Part shown: piece after piece, positions 21,959 through 33,893 of the stretch
Numbering within the stretch: the first letter of the stretch is position 1
Layout of the letters: every line of letters starts with the position of its first letter
Source: Populus alba
Taxonomy: Eukaryota; Streptophyta; Magnoliopsida; Malpighiales; Salicaceae
Assembly (NCBI RefSeq): GCF_005239225.2
Contig: NC_133296.1
Location: forward strand, 5,952,001-6,016,000
DNA length: 64,000 nucleotides
Direction: 5' to 3'
Notes under the pieces: generated by a model
What the model saw: the letters and a program-made list of their open reading frames with translations, nothing else
Told to the model about the DNA's origin: nothing
The model's database searches: none
Translations under genes and position numbers: made by a program

Positions 21959-24267
21959 ATGGCTGAGAAGCACTCCTCGTCATCCCTTGGGGTTATTTCT
22001 AGGAAATCTATGTTTTGCTTGTTTTCTTTAGTGTCTGCCTTGTTTATACTGTCATGGTTTCTTATGTTGCGTTCCACGGGCAGTGCCGGATTTATTGACC
22101 TTAGTTTGTTACCTCATCCTAAACTTAATTCTGTGATTGATAATGGCAATTCTGCATCCTGGAATCGGAATGATGTTGAACCCTCGATTGGAAATCGAGC
22201 ACCAGCAATTCCTGTAGACAATGAAGGAGATGGAGGAGAAGAAAAACCTCAAGAGAAAGATGATTTAGGAGATGTGAAATGTAACAGTTTTGATAATAAT
22301 TGCAATCAAGTTCTTAAGGTTTTCATGTATGATTTGCCTTCTGAGTTTCATTTTGGACTCTTGGATTGGAAACCTCAAGGGGGTAGTGTTTGGCCTGATC
22401 TTAGAGCTAAAGTGCCTGCATATCCTGGTGGGCTGAACTTGCAACATAGTATTGAATATTGGCTTACAATGGATCTTCTTGCTTCAGAGATTCCTGGCAT
22501 TTCTAGAGCTCGTAGTGCAGTAAGAGTTCAAAATTCTAGTGAAGCTGATGTTATATTTGTGCCATTCTTTTCTTCTATAAGCTATAACCGATATTCCAAG
22601 GTGAATCCACACCAAAAGAAGAGCAAGAACAAATCACTGGAAGAAAAGTTGGTCAAGTTTGTGACTTCGCAAAAGGAATGGAGGAGGTCTGGGGGGCGAG
22701 ACCATATCATTTTGGCTCACCATCCAAATAGCATGTTATATGCAAGGATGAAGCTATGGACGGCAATGTTCATACTTGCAGACTTTGGGAGGTATTCTTC
22801 AAATATAGCAAATGTTGGCAAAGATGTGATTGCACCATACAAACATGTAATTAAAAGCTATGCCAACGACTCCTCTAACTTTGACAGCCGCCCGACTTTG
22901 CTGTATTTTCAAGGAGCCATATACAGGAAAGATGTATGTTCTCTTCCTCTTTACTATTTCTGCTGTTAATTGTTTCTTTAAAATTTCTACTGCAATAAAT
23001 ACTTATCTGCCACAAAATCTTCTTTTTGACATTTTCCATAACGTAAAAATAAGCTATAGATACAATTTTTATGTATTAAGAACATAAACTGGCATGTACT
23101 TCCCAGTTCCCTCGTTATTTCTTTTTCTGTGAAACAGAGATTGTTTAGATTAGGATAATTTCATGGATCAAGTGTCAAAGTTCATGCCAATAAAATAATA
23201 ATTTATTCTATTTTGAGGCATCGATTCCAGCTTATCAACTTACTGAGTTTTTAATATGCATATCTTATCATGTAGCTGTCGAGGTAAAATAATTGGCAAA
23301 CTTGAATTTTTGGCTCTGAAACTAGCGTGGACTTGATATCTATATAGTTTACTTCTTACAGATGTAATGAACTAGCCATATGCACATGAATGGAGTTCAT
23401 TTGTGGTAATTATTCTAGCCTGCTGTATAGGATTGGTTGTGGTTATAAACTCCAAAAACACCAGAGCATCTCGTGAAACTTTGCCATTATAATCCTTGCT
23501 TGATCTTCACAATGTCAAAAGACATATTTGACTTGCTGAATGTCTTCCGCCACGGAAACACATTTCATGTTCATTAGATTCTGAAAAACAAACTATTTAA
23601 GATGATCCAGTATTTTTCTTTTCATCAAACTATTATTATTATATGCGTCACTTTAGGTTGGCTTTACATTACTTATTCCTTGATTCTTCAATTTTGGATT
23701 TCACGCACTCAGGGTGGCTTTGCTCGGCAAGAATTATTTTATGCTCTAAAAGATGAAAAAGACGTGCATTTTCAGTTCGGTAGTGTACAAAAGGATGGAG
23801 TGAGCAAAGCTTCTCAAGGAATGCACTCCTCCAAATTCTGCCTTAACATAGCAGGTGACACGCCCTCATCAAACCGCCTCTTTGATGCCATTGCCAGCCA
23901 CTGCGTTCCGGTCATCATCAGTGACGATATTGAGCTCCCTTATGAGGATATCCTCGACTACTCTCAATTCTGCATATTTGTCCGCACTTCAGATGCTGTC
24001 AGAGAAAAGTTCCTGATAAATCTTGTCAGGAGTATTAAGAAGGATGAATGGACTAGAATGTGGCAGAGGTTGAAAGAGGTAGAAAACTTCTTTGAGTTCC
24101 AATATCCATCAAAGGAAGGAGATGCAGTTCAAATGATATGGCAGGCTGTAGCAAGAAAAGTCCCTGCAATTAGGTTGAAGGTAAATAAGTTTAGGCGATT
24201 TTCTCGTTTTGGGACCCCTAAAGATGGTGTGTTGAGAAAAATACCATCACCTAGTAATTTTTGGTGA
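21959..24267 (+). CDS. GT47 family (exostosin domain) glycosyltransferase, complete, two exons
   Basis: Predicted Golgi type II membrane glycosyltransferase of family GT47, the plant exostosin-like enzymes that build cell-wall polysaccharides. Exons: 21959-22933 and 23713-24267; the 779-bp GT-AG intron falls at phase 0 between YRKD and GGFARQE. The protein is 509 residues, with a short cytosolic tail, a single transmembrane anchor at 18-37, an acidic stem to about 115, then the exostosin domain at about 116-430. Conserved blocks are KVFMYDLPSEFHFG (120-133), ADVIFVPFFSS (196-206), GRDHIILAHHPNS (246-258), RPTLLYFQGAIYRKDGG (311-327) and SSNRLFDAIASHCVPVIISD (377-396), the last a likely sugar-nucleotide site. 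It most resembles the ARAD-like (arabinosyltransferase) branch, but the acceptor and sugar cannot be read from sequence. The start MAEK is preferred over the in-frame ATG at 21908, because 17 extra hydrophobic residues would precede the anchor. Confidence 0.92.
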
Positions 24268-24370
24268 AACATTCAGTGTTTCTTTATAGTGAACTTTGAG
24301 GTTCTGTTTATATATAAAGGTGAAAAATTCAATTTATTCTCACTGCATATTTTGACATCACTTTTGTAAA

Positions 24371-24376
24371 AATAAA
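24371..24376 (+). terminator. Poly(A) signal of the GT47 gene
   Basis: AATAAA lies about 105 bp after the stop codon. Confidence 0.5.
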
Positions 24377-24619
24377 GATTTAGGAAATTAGACGATAGAG
24401 TTTCAAGCACTTGGTTTTCGTGCGTGTTCCAACATCGCTTATATTTTCTCTCGATGTTACCGTCTTTGCTGTCAATATATATCTCCAGATTTGACTCAGT
24501 GTATAATGCACAGATTATTTTCTCTGGTTGTTGATAAATTCTTCCCTTCATTGAAGAAGAGTATAGTGAGTCACCATAGCCAGGAAGTCCTGCTCAGTGG
24601 TATTGCATTGACAAACTGT

Positions 24620-24905
24620 ATCTAGGAGGGATAAGCAAAAAATCCAATTAAACTGAGAAAAATATAAAAAAATAACTGAAAAAAAACTGTAAAAAAAAAA
24701 AATGATTAAAGTAATTAGAATTTTTTTAAAAAATTGATCGGTTTGGTTTAGTTTTGGTTTTATAAGTTGATACTGAAAAAAATCAAACAAAAAAAAACGG
24801 AGCCAAATCAGAAACTGGTTTTTTATTCTAAAATAACCAAACTGAACCGAAAAAAAAATCAGTTTTGATTATTTTTTTTAATAAAAATCAAATCAAATAA
24901 AAAAT
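24620..24905 (+). mobile_element. AACCGAA-rich transposon copy (non-autonomous)
   Basis: GATAAGCAAAAAATCCAATT and AAACTGAG near the left end match, in inverted form, the right end of the element at 38971-40123 (GTGAGCAAAAAAACC, AACCAATTAAACCGAG). The interior has repeated GGTTTGGTTTAGTTTTGG and CAAACTGAACCGAAA words. Plant TIR transposons with GGGTGAGCAAAAAACCG-like ends look like this; the superfamily is not established. Confidence 0.45.
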
Positions 24906-26153
24906 AATCATTATTAGTATCTAGAAGTTTTGATTGAAGAAATTTGGAATTTTTCTTTGTGAGATAACATTCATTTTTTGGAAATAAAAAAAATTGATAT
25001 AAAATTAAAATAAAATAATAACTAGAGAGCGAATAGAGGATCAACAAAACACAACAAAAAGTTCAAAGATTTCACTATAATCACATTGAAATAAGCTAAG
25101 AGGTATATGACTAATAAATCTATTTATAAATCTATTTATCAGATATACATAAATAGAGTAGAAGGAATATAAATATCCATTTAATACTATATTTTTAAGA
25201 CTCTTTAAGAATATCTTATCAAAACCTTATTAGAAAAAAACTCTGTCAATAAAAAATTCTAGAGAAAGAAAAGGAGTACAATATTTTCATTATACATTTT
25301 GAAATTTTCTTATGATAAACCTTGTCAATAAAAACCTAACGGGACAGCATTGGGAAGCTTGTCGAATAGCATATCTATCTCCCTCTTATGTGAGAATAGC
25401 AACGAATGTCTTTTGGCAGACACATGTCAATCTTGTACATGAGTATTTTAAAAGATATACAAGGTCATCCTTGTCGCGCATGGTGAAAGGTTTCCGGGGT
25501 TTGGGAGTCCTTATCTAGTTGATATATTAGTATTATAAAAAATTTAAAGGATAAGAAATTAATTGTGGCCAAGAAAAAATATTAGCATCCCTGGTCTATT
25601 CTACTAGATAGATTACATTAAATGATTTGAAAGCAATTTGAAAATTTTGATAAGTTTCTAATTAGTAATCTGTCCGTGGTTTATAATAAAGATTTAAACA
25701 CGCACATAAATCTAGCGTTTTGAATTTATTATGGACTCATGTGCCCAAATGAATTCTTATAATAGAAAGGTTTTCTGCAATTTGTATATTAGGATAAAAA
25801 ATATTCTCAATTAAAATTGGTGAATATTTAAAATAATTATGAGAATTTCTTGGTCAATTCTTGACATTTAAATAGCAGCCTATTTGTAGGTCCAATATTT
25901 ATATCAAAACATTGACCATTAATTCCATGAATTAAAATTTGTAGGGGTTATTGAAATAGTAACCAAGTTCTCATGGATCCAATATACTGGTTATTAAATC
26001 CAAAATGAATGCTAATATATATTTTTGTAAAAAACTCTAAAACATATATTTTTATATATCCATATTTTAAGCAAATAATAATAATAATATTTTTTTTTTT
26101 TGTAATTTTGAGAGACTTGAACCATATACAACATGCAAAAAGAAAATTTTTAT
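24906..26153. other. Gene-free AT-rich region
   Basis: No gene is supported. A 68-codon open frame at 25312-25518 has slightly higher GC than its surroundings but no recognisable domain, splice partner or promoter. Confidence 0.4.
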
Positions 26154-26176
26154 TATATATATATATATATATATAT
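26154..26176. repeat. (TA)n microsatellite
   Basis: About 11 TA dinucleotides. Confidence 0.9.
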
Positions 26177-26179
26177 TAA

Positions 26180-27960
26180 AGACCACATTTAAAAAAAAAA
26201 AAAAACAACCACAATTCAAAAACCTAAAATCAATGCATTAACTAAACAGAAAACATTAACTCCTTACTACCACATTTTACAGGGTCCAAATCAAACAAAT
26301 ATGTAAACATAACATACTAAAACAATCATTAATGTATCAATACATTGCATTTAAACAATAAAAATCAATCTAGCAGGTATTTAGGACTCCATTTTCAAGG
26401 TTTGTAGGTATATATACCTTCTAAGTTTGAAATCTTCAAATAAAAATGGATTTCTAATGCTGCATTCCTTTTCTTCTTATCTCCAAACCTAGCAAAAATG
26501 AATTTAACCCTTGAAATTTTGAACTAGATTGGATTTCTTAAACCTTGATCAAAGTTTCTCTTTTTCTCCTCTTTTCTTCCTCTGATTACCTCTCCTTTTA
26601 TAGGTGGATTTAGAGCTTCTAAATGAGTTTATTAGGGTTCTAACAAACCAAAACTAGGCTGGTTTCACCTCTGGAACAATGATTTTTTTTGCTTTAGGTG
26701 GTTTTGCAACAAACTTAGAGGCCAATATGAAGTGTTTCTAACCTTTTGATCTTTGATCTTGAGAGAATGATGTTAAACCCTTGATAAGAACCCTCTTGGA
26801 GTTTTTAAGTGTAAACACATGGAAGAGTTAGGTGGTTTTGTGTAGATGAGTGTTTCAATTAAGGTTGACCACTTTCGTGACTTCGCCGGAGCAATATCAA
26901 CATCAATATCGCCTAAGCTCACCTAATCATGGTAGAGGGGAAGCATATATTTTGATTAGATTTATTCTTACTTAATTTGGAGGTATGTAGCTCCACATTT
27001 ATTTATTTTAAAGTACCAACTCAATTAGCATAGAATCTGAAAGTGCACTGATGACTAATTGAAAACAAGATGTTGTTGAGATCATTGAAGAAAATGGGAT
27101 GGAAACATTTTATATCATGGAAATGAGATTGTATTAGAGGTGTTTCTCAGTTGAATGGTGGTGGTTACAGTCTTAGAGATGGTTGGAAACATTGCATTCA
27201 CTCACCTGAAAAGTGCCTACTAGATCAACCAAAACTGTTGAAGAAGGTGTATAGCAGCTGAATGATGTCGTTTTGGCTAAACCATATAAATTAGGATTTT
27301 TTAATTTGGCTTCAGGCAAACTTCAATTAAATCCTTACTCTTCTAATTTCTTTTAAGTTGACCCGTAATTTCCTCTTGAGTTCCTAATTTTATGCAATTT
27401 CATCTGTCAAATTCAATTACTAGCCCCAGATTTAAGTGCTTTTTATAGTTTGGTCCTTGGTTTTTGATTTTTTTAATTGGACCCTTAATTGATCCATAAA
27501 CTTTTAATTCTCTTTAATTCGACCTCTTATTTCACCAATTGCAATTCCTGAAGTCACCCGTCTTTTGCAAGTTGATCACTGGTTTATAAATTGTTCAATT
27601 AAGTCCCTGATTACTCATTAGACATTGAATTTTATGCAATTAAGCTCTTAATTTGACCAATTAAACTTTTTAGAGTTCAATTTCAGTCCCCAAACTTCAA
27701 TTTGTTTCATTTAACATTCAAAATTGACTCCAAAAATTGATTTTCTTGCTATTAAATCCTTAATAAAATTAATTAAGCCTTAAAAAAAAATTTAATTGAG
27801 TCCTTAAACACCAAAATAAAAATATTTTCACCAATAAGGCTTTTTGTCAATCAAAATTGAGTTGTTAATTTTGCCAATCTTTTACATTTTGGTCTCCCAA
27901 CTTTTTACTTTTCATTTTAGATCTTCACCACCAACTTGGGTAGCCTTTTAGGTTTTCTTC
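26180..27960 (-). mobile_element. Putative decayed LTR-type repeat, minus strand
   Basis: No host coding region is visible. On the minus strand a CCTATAAAAGGAGAGG promoter-like motif (about 26588-26603) is followed downstream by GA-rich leader-like sequence. Upstream of it (27330-27900) is a long series of degenerate units of the type AATTGGACCCTTAATT, spaced roughly 40-60 bp. It lies directly 3' of the copia RNase H relic at 28020-28265 on the same strand, so it may be that element's 3' LTR. The ends were not found. Confidence 0.35.
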
Positions 27961-28019
27961 ATGTGTATTCTCACATATATTTTTGAAAATTTTTTTTTTT
28001 CTTTTTTTTTTATTCTCAC

Positions 28020-28265
28020 ATATTTTTTTATGGGGTAAATAAAGAAGGATAACAACAATGCTCATGCTTTTATGAACAAACATGCTGGATTCTCATTTGA
28101 GCATATTGAATGAACATTGATTTCTCCTTTCTCCTTTAGTTCATGTGTGAAAAACAATTTCCATAATATGTGATTGGGTTTTATAACCTTTAATATAAAC
28201 GCCCTTCATCTAGGCAATGCATTTGGCATTATCCTCATATAATATTGTCATTGCTCTTTGATCAA
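28020..28265 (-). pseudogene. Ty1/copia RNase H fragment
   Basis: Minus-strand translation gives TILYEDNAKCIA, stop, MKGVYIKGYKTQSH, then after a frameshift EINVHSICSNENPACLFIKA. These match the copia RNase H C-terminus (ILYEDNAACIAQLKGG...KGDRTKHI, then the NLADLFTKALP region). At least three stops and one frameshift are visible. It belongs to a different copia lineage from the element at 29580-34283, judged by the ILYEDNA motif. Confidence 0.75.
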
Positions 28266-28952
28266 ATCCCCTGGTTCTTGATTTCCATCTATGTAGGGAG
28301 TTCTATCCACCTGAAGCTTTTTCAATCTCAGCTATGCGATTACACAACCGAGCCAGAAGGTTTTCTTGATTTCCATATTGAGCATTATTCCATTGTCTGA
28401 GGCCTCTTGCAATTCAACTGAGCTTTTTCAAAAGTCTGAATCTCCCTGGAAGTTCAGTAAAAGCTGTTTGCCATGATGATTGAAGAGTTTCTTGAAACCG
28501 AGGATTATATAACCAGCTGTCAATAAATCAAAAAGGCCTCTATCGATCCTTTATCTTGCTCATGGTTTCCTACAATCAATTGCTCTTGATCAAAAAGACC
28601 TCTTGGTAGCATTCGTAGAATGGAATCTCTGATATGTGAGTGACATTCAGGCGAAGAAAATGCTCGATCGATACGGGCTCATAGAGCCTCCTCTAAAATA
28701 TGTGAAGCTATGCCTCGTTAAGGCATGTTCAATCAAGTTACAAGAATCTAAAAATCTTTTCAAGTCATTAGAACCTGCAGCATTGATGAATCTACCGTTT
28801 CCCTCACCTATGGCCAAAGTCTCATTAAAATCACCAATCATTACCCAAGGAATGTCAAGTGCATACTTCAGAATGATCAAATTCCTCCATGAAGACTGCC
28901 GTTGATGCACTGTGTAGGGGGCATAAATTCCCACTACTGCACAACAAAAACC
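28266..28952 (-). pseudogene. LINE ORF2 fragment (endonuclease and linker)
   Basis: The minus strand encodes part of an L1-type apurinic endonuclease: SGFCCAVVGIYAPYTVHQR and IPWVMIGDFNETL (the conserved GDFN box), then SCNLIEHALTRHSFTYFRGG. After a stop near 28647 it continues with linker motifs (SSWQTAFTELPGRFRLLK, LRQWNNAQYGNQENLLARL). Frameshifts and stops are present. The LINE text ends abruptly at about 28266, where a copia RNase H begins, without a poly(A) tail, so this edge is a deletion or recombination junction. The RT domain is missing. Confidence 0.8.
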
Positions 28953-28960
28953 GGATTCAA
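28953..28960 (+). repeat. Left target-site duplication of the SINE
   Basis: GGATTCAA here is repeated at 29162-29169, flanking the SINE. Confidence 0.65.
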
Positions 28961-29161
28961 TAAGCTATACAATAGGTGGTCTAGTGGTAAGAGCTTGGAA
29001 CTAAAGGGTTTGCTCTCCCTGTGGTTTCAGGTTCGAGCTATATGGTTATTAATATGATGACCACTGGAGACTTACATGATCGTTAACTTCAGGGCCGTGG
29101 GATTAGTTGAGGTGTGCGCAAGCTTGCTTGAACACCCACGTTAATTAAAAAATAATAATTT
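28961..29161 (+). mobile_element. tRNA-derived SINE inserted in a LINE
   Basis: The A-box region GTGGTCTAGTGGTAAGAGCT (28978-28997) and the B box GGTTCGAGCT (about 29030) are correctly spaced for an RNA polymerase III promoter. They are followed by CCGTGGGATTAGTTGAGGTG and an A-rich end (AAAAAATAATAATT). Flanking 8-bp GGATTCAA duplications delimit a ~200-bp insert. Removing it restores the LINE reading frame on the other strand (GLTGLLGQHV then ESGFCC). A decayed 3' half of the same family is at 48595-48735. Confidence 0.8.
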
Positions 29162-29169
29162 GGATTCAA

Positions 29170-29579
29170 CATGCTGCCCTAATAGGCCAGTCAAACCATC
29201 ACCGTATTCTATAGAGTGAACCTAAAATTTTGCATCATCCCATAAACCCGGCAATAATCCTCCTGAACGACCAGCTGAATGCAGAGTCAATATTGTTCAT
29301 TGAAGATTCATCAACCCCCTTTATATAGTTGTCCTTTGCTGTGTTTTGAAAGCTTCCTGTATTGAAGAGAAACTTTAACTTTTAGGCTTTACTCCTCGGA
29401 GACATGCTGTGAGGTCAAGCTACCATGGGCCTCTGCGATGAGTTCTGGTGTTCAGTGCTCTAACTATATGAAATCTTGTTTCAGACATATGAGCAGGGGA
29501 GCCCATTTGCTGAGAGCCAAATAGCCGTAAACCTCAATATCTAGATACATGTTGGCCATGGTATTTGATAATAGCATAT
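29170..29579 (-). pseudogene. LINE ORF1/ORF2 junction remnant
   Basis: Continues the LINE on the minus strand between the SINE and the copia insertion. The ORF2 N-terminus reads GLTGLLGQHV next to the SINE; further up no confident protein match is seen. Assigned from its position between the two recognisable LINE pieces. Confidence 0.5.
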
Positions 29580-29952
29580 TGTTGGAAGAAAGATCTGTAT
29601 GAAATAAGATTGAAAAAAATAGTAATGTAAAGTTACAAACTTAAAAATAAGAAGATTGAGAGAAATATATATTTTTATTAAGTATTTTTCTCTAAATTCT
29701 CTTAACTATTTTTTCTTTTTTGTGCTACTTAATAATGCTGAATTAGAAGCCTTTTTATAGATACAAAATCCTAAATAATCAAGAAATTAAACTAATATAA
29801 GAAAATTCTAATCTAAAAAGGAATTGTATTCTGTCGATTAAATCTGTCAACTGATTTATTTAATCACACTGGTTACTCAGTTTGAACCAGTCGATCTATT
29901 CCCAACCGGTTAACCTCTTCAACTAATTTCTAGAATCAATTTACTTCCAACA
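29580..29952 (-). repeat. 3' LTR of the copia element
   Basis: 373 bp beginning TGTTGG and ending CCAACA. Its right neighbour TCCCCCTTTA is the complement of a polypurine tract (TAAAGGGGGA). Shared text with the other LTR includes TAATCAAGAAATTAAACTA and CAACTGATTTATTTAA. Confidence 0.85.
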
Positions 29953-29984
29953 TCCCCCTTTAAACTTGATTTCTTCATAAATCC

Positions 29985-30345
29985 CAACATATTTCTCATC
30001 TTGATAAAAAACATCATTTTTCAGTGGCTTTGTGAAGATATCTAAGACATTTGGTCTGTGTTTTCACATTCTTGACTTCAACTTATTTGTAATGCAATCT
30101 TGTAGGTAATGAAATCTTGTGTCAATATGCTTACTTCTATCGTAAAATACTAGATTTCTTTACTAATGCAATGACCGATAAGTTGTCCACATAAATTTCA
30201 ATAATCTCCTTAGCTATATGAAATAACAGACACATGATGTATTAGTTACATATGCAGCTTCACATGTTGACAAAGTGATTATAATTGCTTTTTGAACTCC
30301 ATGTATATATTGTGTCTCCTGTGAAGAAAACAAAACTCACAGTGC
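29985..30345 (-). pseudogene. Copia RNase H domain
   Basis: Minus strand: DNLSVIALVK, then RSKHIDTRFHY and VLDIFTKPLKND, typical of the copia RNase H C-terminus, interrupted by frameshifts. It ends next to the polypurine tract. Confidence 0.75.
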
Positions 30346-30469
30346 TCTTTTTATTATCTATATCTCTAGTCCCCAATCAATTATCACTATAACCTACGAG
30401 TTCAAAGCTATTAGAATAACATAGAACACGCCAAAATCAACAATACCTTTACCAAAGAGTTCTCTTTAA

Positions 30470-31080
30470 TGCTTTGAAGAATGTCATGGTTGGTGTCTCC
30501 ATAAATCTACTCACAAGTTTCTCCAAAAAACGATATTTAGACGAGGGCATGTCAAATATTTCAAACTTCCCAACTAAGTTTTTGAATGTTATAGAGTTTA
30601 TCTTCTCTCTTTCATTATTCTTTAACATCTTTATTCCACACTCAACCAGAGTATTTACTTATGCACAATCCTTTATCTTGAACTTCTTGAGAGCCTCCCT
30701 TGCAAACTTATGTTGATTCATAAAGATCCTATCTTCTAATTGTTTGAACTCAATCTCTAAGTAGTAGGATATGAGACCAATATCCATCATCTTAAATTCC
30801 TTGATCATTGTTTGCTTAAAGTCATTAAACATCTTCGAATTATATCATGTAAAGATCAAGTCATCCACATACAAACATATAATAAGAGTATCATAATTCT
30901 CTTTGATATTTACATAGATAGCATATTTACGATGGCATTTAACAAATTTATTAATTAAGAAATATCCATTAATGCAACTATACCAAGCCCTTGGGGCTTG
31001 TTTCAATCCATACAAAGCTTTGTTCAACTTCAATATCCTTGTCTTCATGTCCCTTCACTTTATATCCTATAAAATTTCTC
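30470..31080 (-). pseudogene. Copia reverse transcriptase domain
   Basis: Minus strand: LNKALYGLKQAPRAWYS and LIICLYVDDLIF (the YVDD catalytic motif) at 30845-31048, with a shifted continuation towards 30470. Stops separate the fragments. Confidence 0.85.
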
Positions 31081-31814
31081 AATATAGACCTCCTTTTTAA
31101 GAAAACAATTAAGAAAAGCTTATTTGATAGCCATTTTGATAGATTTTTCATCTATATTAAACAGCAATGATAATAATTAATTGAATGGTCTCTAATCTAA
31201 CAACTAGAGTAAATACTTTATCATAGTCAATCCCATACTTTTAACTATAGCCTTTTACCCCTAGCCTTGCCTTGTACATTTCTACTTCTTTTTTAGGTAT
31301 TATTCTTTTCTTTGAAGATCCACTTGACACTATTTATTTTTTTTTCTCTTGGTTTAGGAACCCATTTCCATGTCAATTCTTTTTAATTAATGTAGTCTCC
31401 TCATCCATAACAATTCTTCATTTTGCATCTTTTATTGCTTCTTCAAATACTATAAGATCACATGTAGTAAGGTGACCATATAGTTTTACATCATAATCAA
31501 TAGTATTTATTACCTTATATAAGTCATTAGGGCTCCTCATCTTTCTTAGTGACTTGGTAAAGTGCCACTATTGAGCTTCTACTAAAAAAAGATGCCAAAG
31601 AAGAAGAAGAATTTGAGCTCATTGGTGTTTGTAGAGGTGTAATTATAGGTTATTGATGATCTTTATATCTTTCCTGCTTTTCATCAAGAATCAGTAGAAA
31701 GTCATATTTCTCATCATCATCTACTTTCCAATCCCAATCTCCTTCTTCATTGAACTCAACATCTCTATTAATCACCTATTTTCCTTCATTAAGGTTGTAA
31801 AAATTGTATCATTT

Positions 31815-32502
31815 AGACTTTTATTCATAGCCTATAAAGATTATCTTTTTGCTCTTATCATCTAGCTTGGTCCCTACTTGATTATCTACATACACATAAT
31901 CAATCATACTAAAAACTTTCAAGTGAGAAACACTTAGCTCTCTTCCACTCCATGTTTCTTGTGGATTCATATTATTCAAGCCTTTAATAGGATACCTATT
32001 TGACAAGTAAATAACATAATCTATAGCTTTGGCCCAAAACTCTTTAGGCATCTTCTTGGTTTTAAGCATGTTTCTATTCTTTCTCTCCATCACATCATTT
32101 TATTATGGGGATCTAGGTACTGTTAGGAGTATCTTTATACCATGATCTTCACAAAATACATTAAAATCATTAGAACAAAATGCACCCCCTATTATTCCTA
32201 AATGATTTTATAGAATAACCATTTTTTTTCAACTAATGATTTAAACTTCACACATTAGACTTTTTTTTAAAGAAGTATACCCAAGTTTTTCTACTTTAAT
32301 CATCAATAAAAAGTAGAAAATATAAATTTTTACCAAAAAAACATGGTTTGATAGGACCACAAATATCGACATGTATTTCTTGTAGGGGTTGACTTCTTCT
32401 TGATGTAGACTCCTTCAAAAAGCTCTTGCAAAATTGCTTGCCTCCTAAACACCATTCATATAACTGATTTGGCTGTTTAATGGATGGTAGACCCTTCAAC
32501 AT
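31815..32502 (-). pseudogene. Copia integrase domain
   Basis: Minus strand: HVDICGPIKPCFFGK at the N-terminal side of the core, and later MMERKNRNML, PKEFWAKAIDYVIYLSNRYP and KKIIFIGYE near the core end. The segment between 32093 and 32296 is frameshifted. Confidence 0.85.
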
Positions 32503-32699
32503 CTTTTTTTATTTCATCATCTTCAAGCTATTAAAGTTTACATGTCTAAGTCTCATTCCTCACACATGCATTTAGGCACACTTGTCTCAATGTTTAGCAA
32601 TAACATCCTATTTTTTGTTATGGCTACCATTGCAATCATAGTTCTTTTAGTGTCAAATAATGTCAAAGTACAATATTTCATTTTAATATCATACCCCTT

Positions 32700-33880
32700 C
32701 TCCAATAATTATTCTAAGCTTAATATGTTGCTTTTTACTGTTGGTATATAATAAACATCACCAATAAATTGATGATTCCCATCTTTCAATGTAATCAAAA
32801 TCGTACATCTTCTTTTGATGGAAACCTTTGAATGATCCGTAAAGGTAACATTACCTCTAATCGCTTCATCAAGCTCTATGAACTTGTCTTTGTCTCCACA
32901 CATATGGTTGTTAGCTCTAATATCTAGATACCACATGTTCTTTTTATCTTGCATTTTCTCATCATGCACTAGTAATAGAGTGGCTTCCTTTTCCTCTTAT
33001 ATAACTAGATTTACCTTTTTCTCAACCCTCTTGGTTAGACTCCAACAATCATTAGCATAATGACCTACCTTTTGACAATTATGACATTTAATTTTTTATT
33101 TGTCAAACCTGGATTTTAGATTGCCATTATCAGTGTAACCGATCAAATAATTTGCTTCATGTGGTAGACTGACTGACCTATTGAGGCTACCATAAATCTC
33201 ATGTCCTCTACCCTCCTGTGAATATCCAGAACCATTTGCTTTGAATGTTTGTTCTCATTGATTCTTTCCTTAGGGCTTGTAATTTTGCCCATGAGATCTT
33301 GGATTGAAAGAACATCTATATTATACAACTCTTTTATCGTGACCACTATATAATGAAACTTTTTTTTATAGTGAGCGTATGATCTTCTCTACCATATGTG
33401 TTTCTTCCATCTTCTCCCCATATCTCTTCATTTGATTGTATATAGCCAATACTTTTGCAAAGTATTCTGAAATATTGTTCAACTCATAGCATATGTATAT
33501 TTTCAAAGTCACCACATAATTTTTGTAAACGTACCTTTCTCACATTATCAGCTCCTTGGTTTGATTCTTGCAAAACTTCCCATGCTTGCTTAGCGGTGGT
33601 TATATTTGCCACTATATCAAAAGTGGTATCATCTAGATATTGGTGGATGATAGTGTTTGTTGATCATTCCTTTGTACTTTTTGCATGGCTTACCTTTGAG
33701 CTGAAGTTAACATTGCTTCATCTATAGGCTTTTATAAGCCTTTTTCAATTGTCTTTCATACATCTTGAGAATCTAGCTAAGCTTTTACTTGAATGCACCA
33801 AGTTTCATAGTTGTTATTTGTCAACCAAGGATATCGAAGTGAGAAGTTTGGATTGACCATGTTAAATAATTATATCTAAA
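32700..33880 (-). pseudogene. Copia gag and protease region
   Basis: Minus strand: gag segment with MVTIKELYNIDVLSIQDLMG, a CCHC zinc knuckle CHNCQKVGHYANDC (about 33056-33097), then the protease site as MWYLDIRANNHMCG, in which the expected DTGA/DSGA catalytic motif reads DIRA. Losing that motif, together with stops, shows the copy is dead. Confidence 0.8.
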
Positions 33881-33892
33881 CTCTAATATCAC
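33881..33892 (-). other. Primer binding site of the copia element
   Basis: On the minus strand TGATATTAGAG lies 2 bases inside the 5' LTR. It matches the tRNA-iMet-complementary TGGTATCAGAG at 9 of 11 positions. Confidence 0.6.
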
Positions 33893-33893
33893 T

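Noticed and set aside
25312..25518. 68-codon open frame of mixed composition
   Set aside because: No recognisable domain, promoter or splice partner; left as unexplained spacer.
28978..29042. Possible tRNA gene
   Set aside because: A and B boxes are present but no cloverleaf closes; the SINE body, A-rich end and target duplications explain it.
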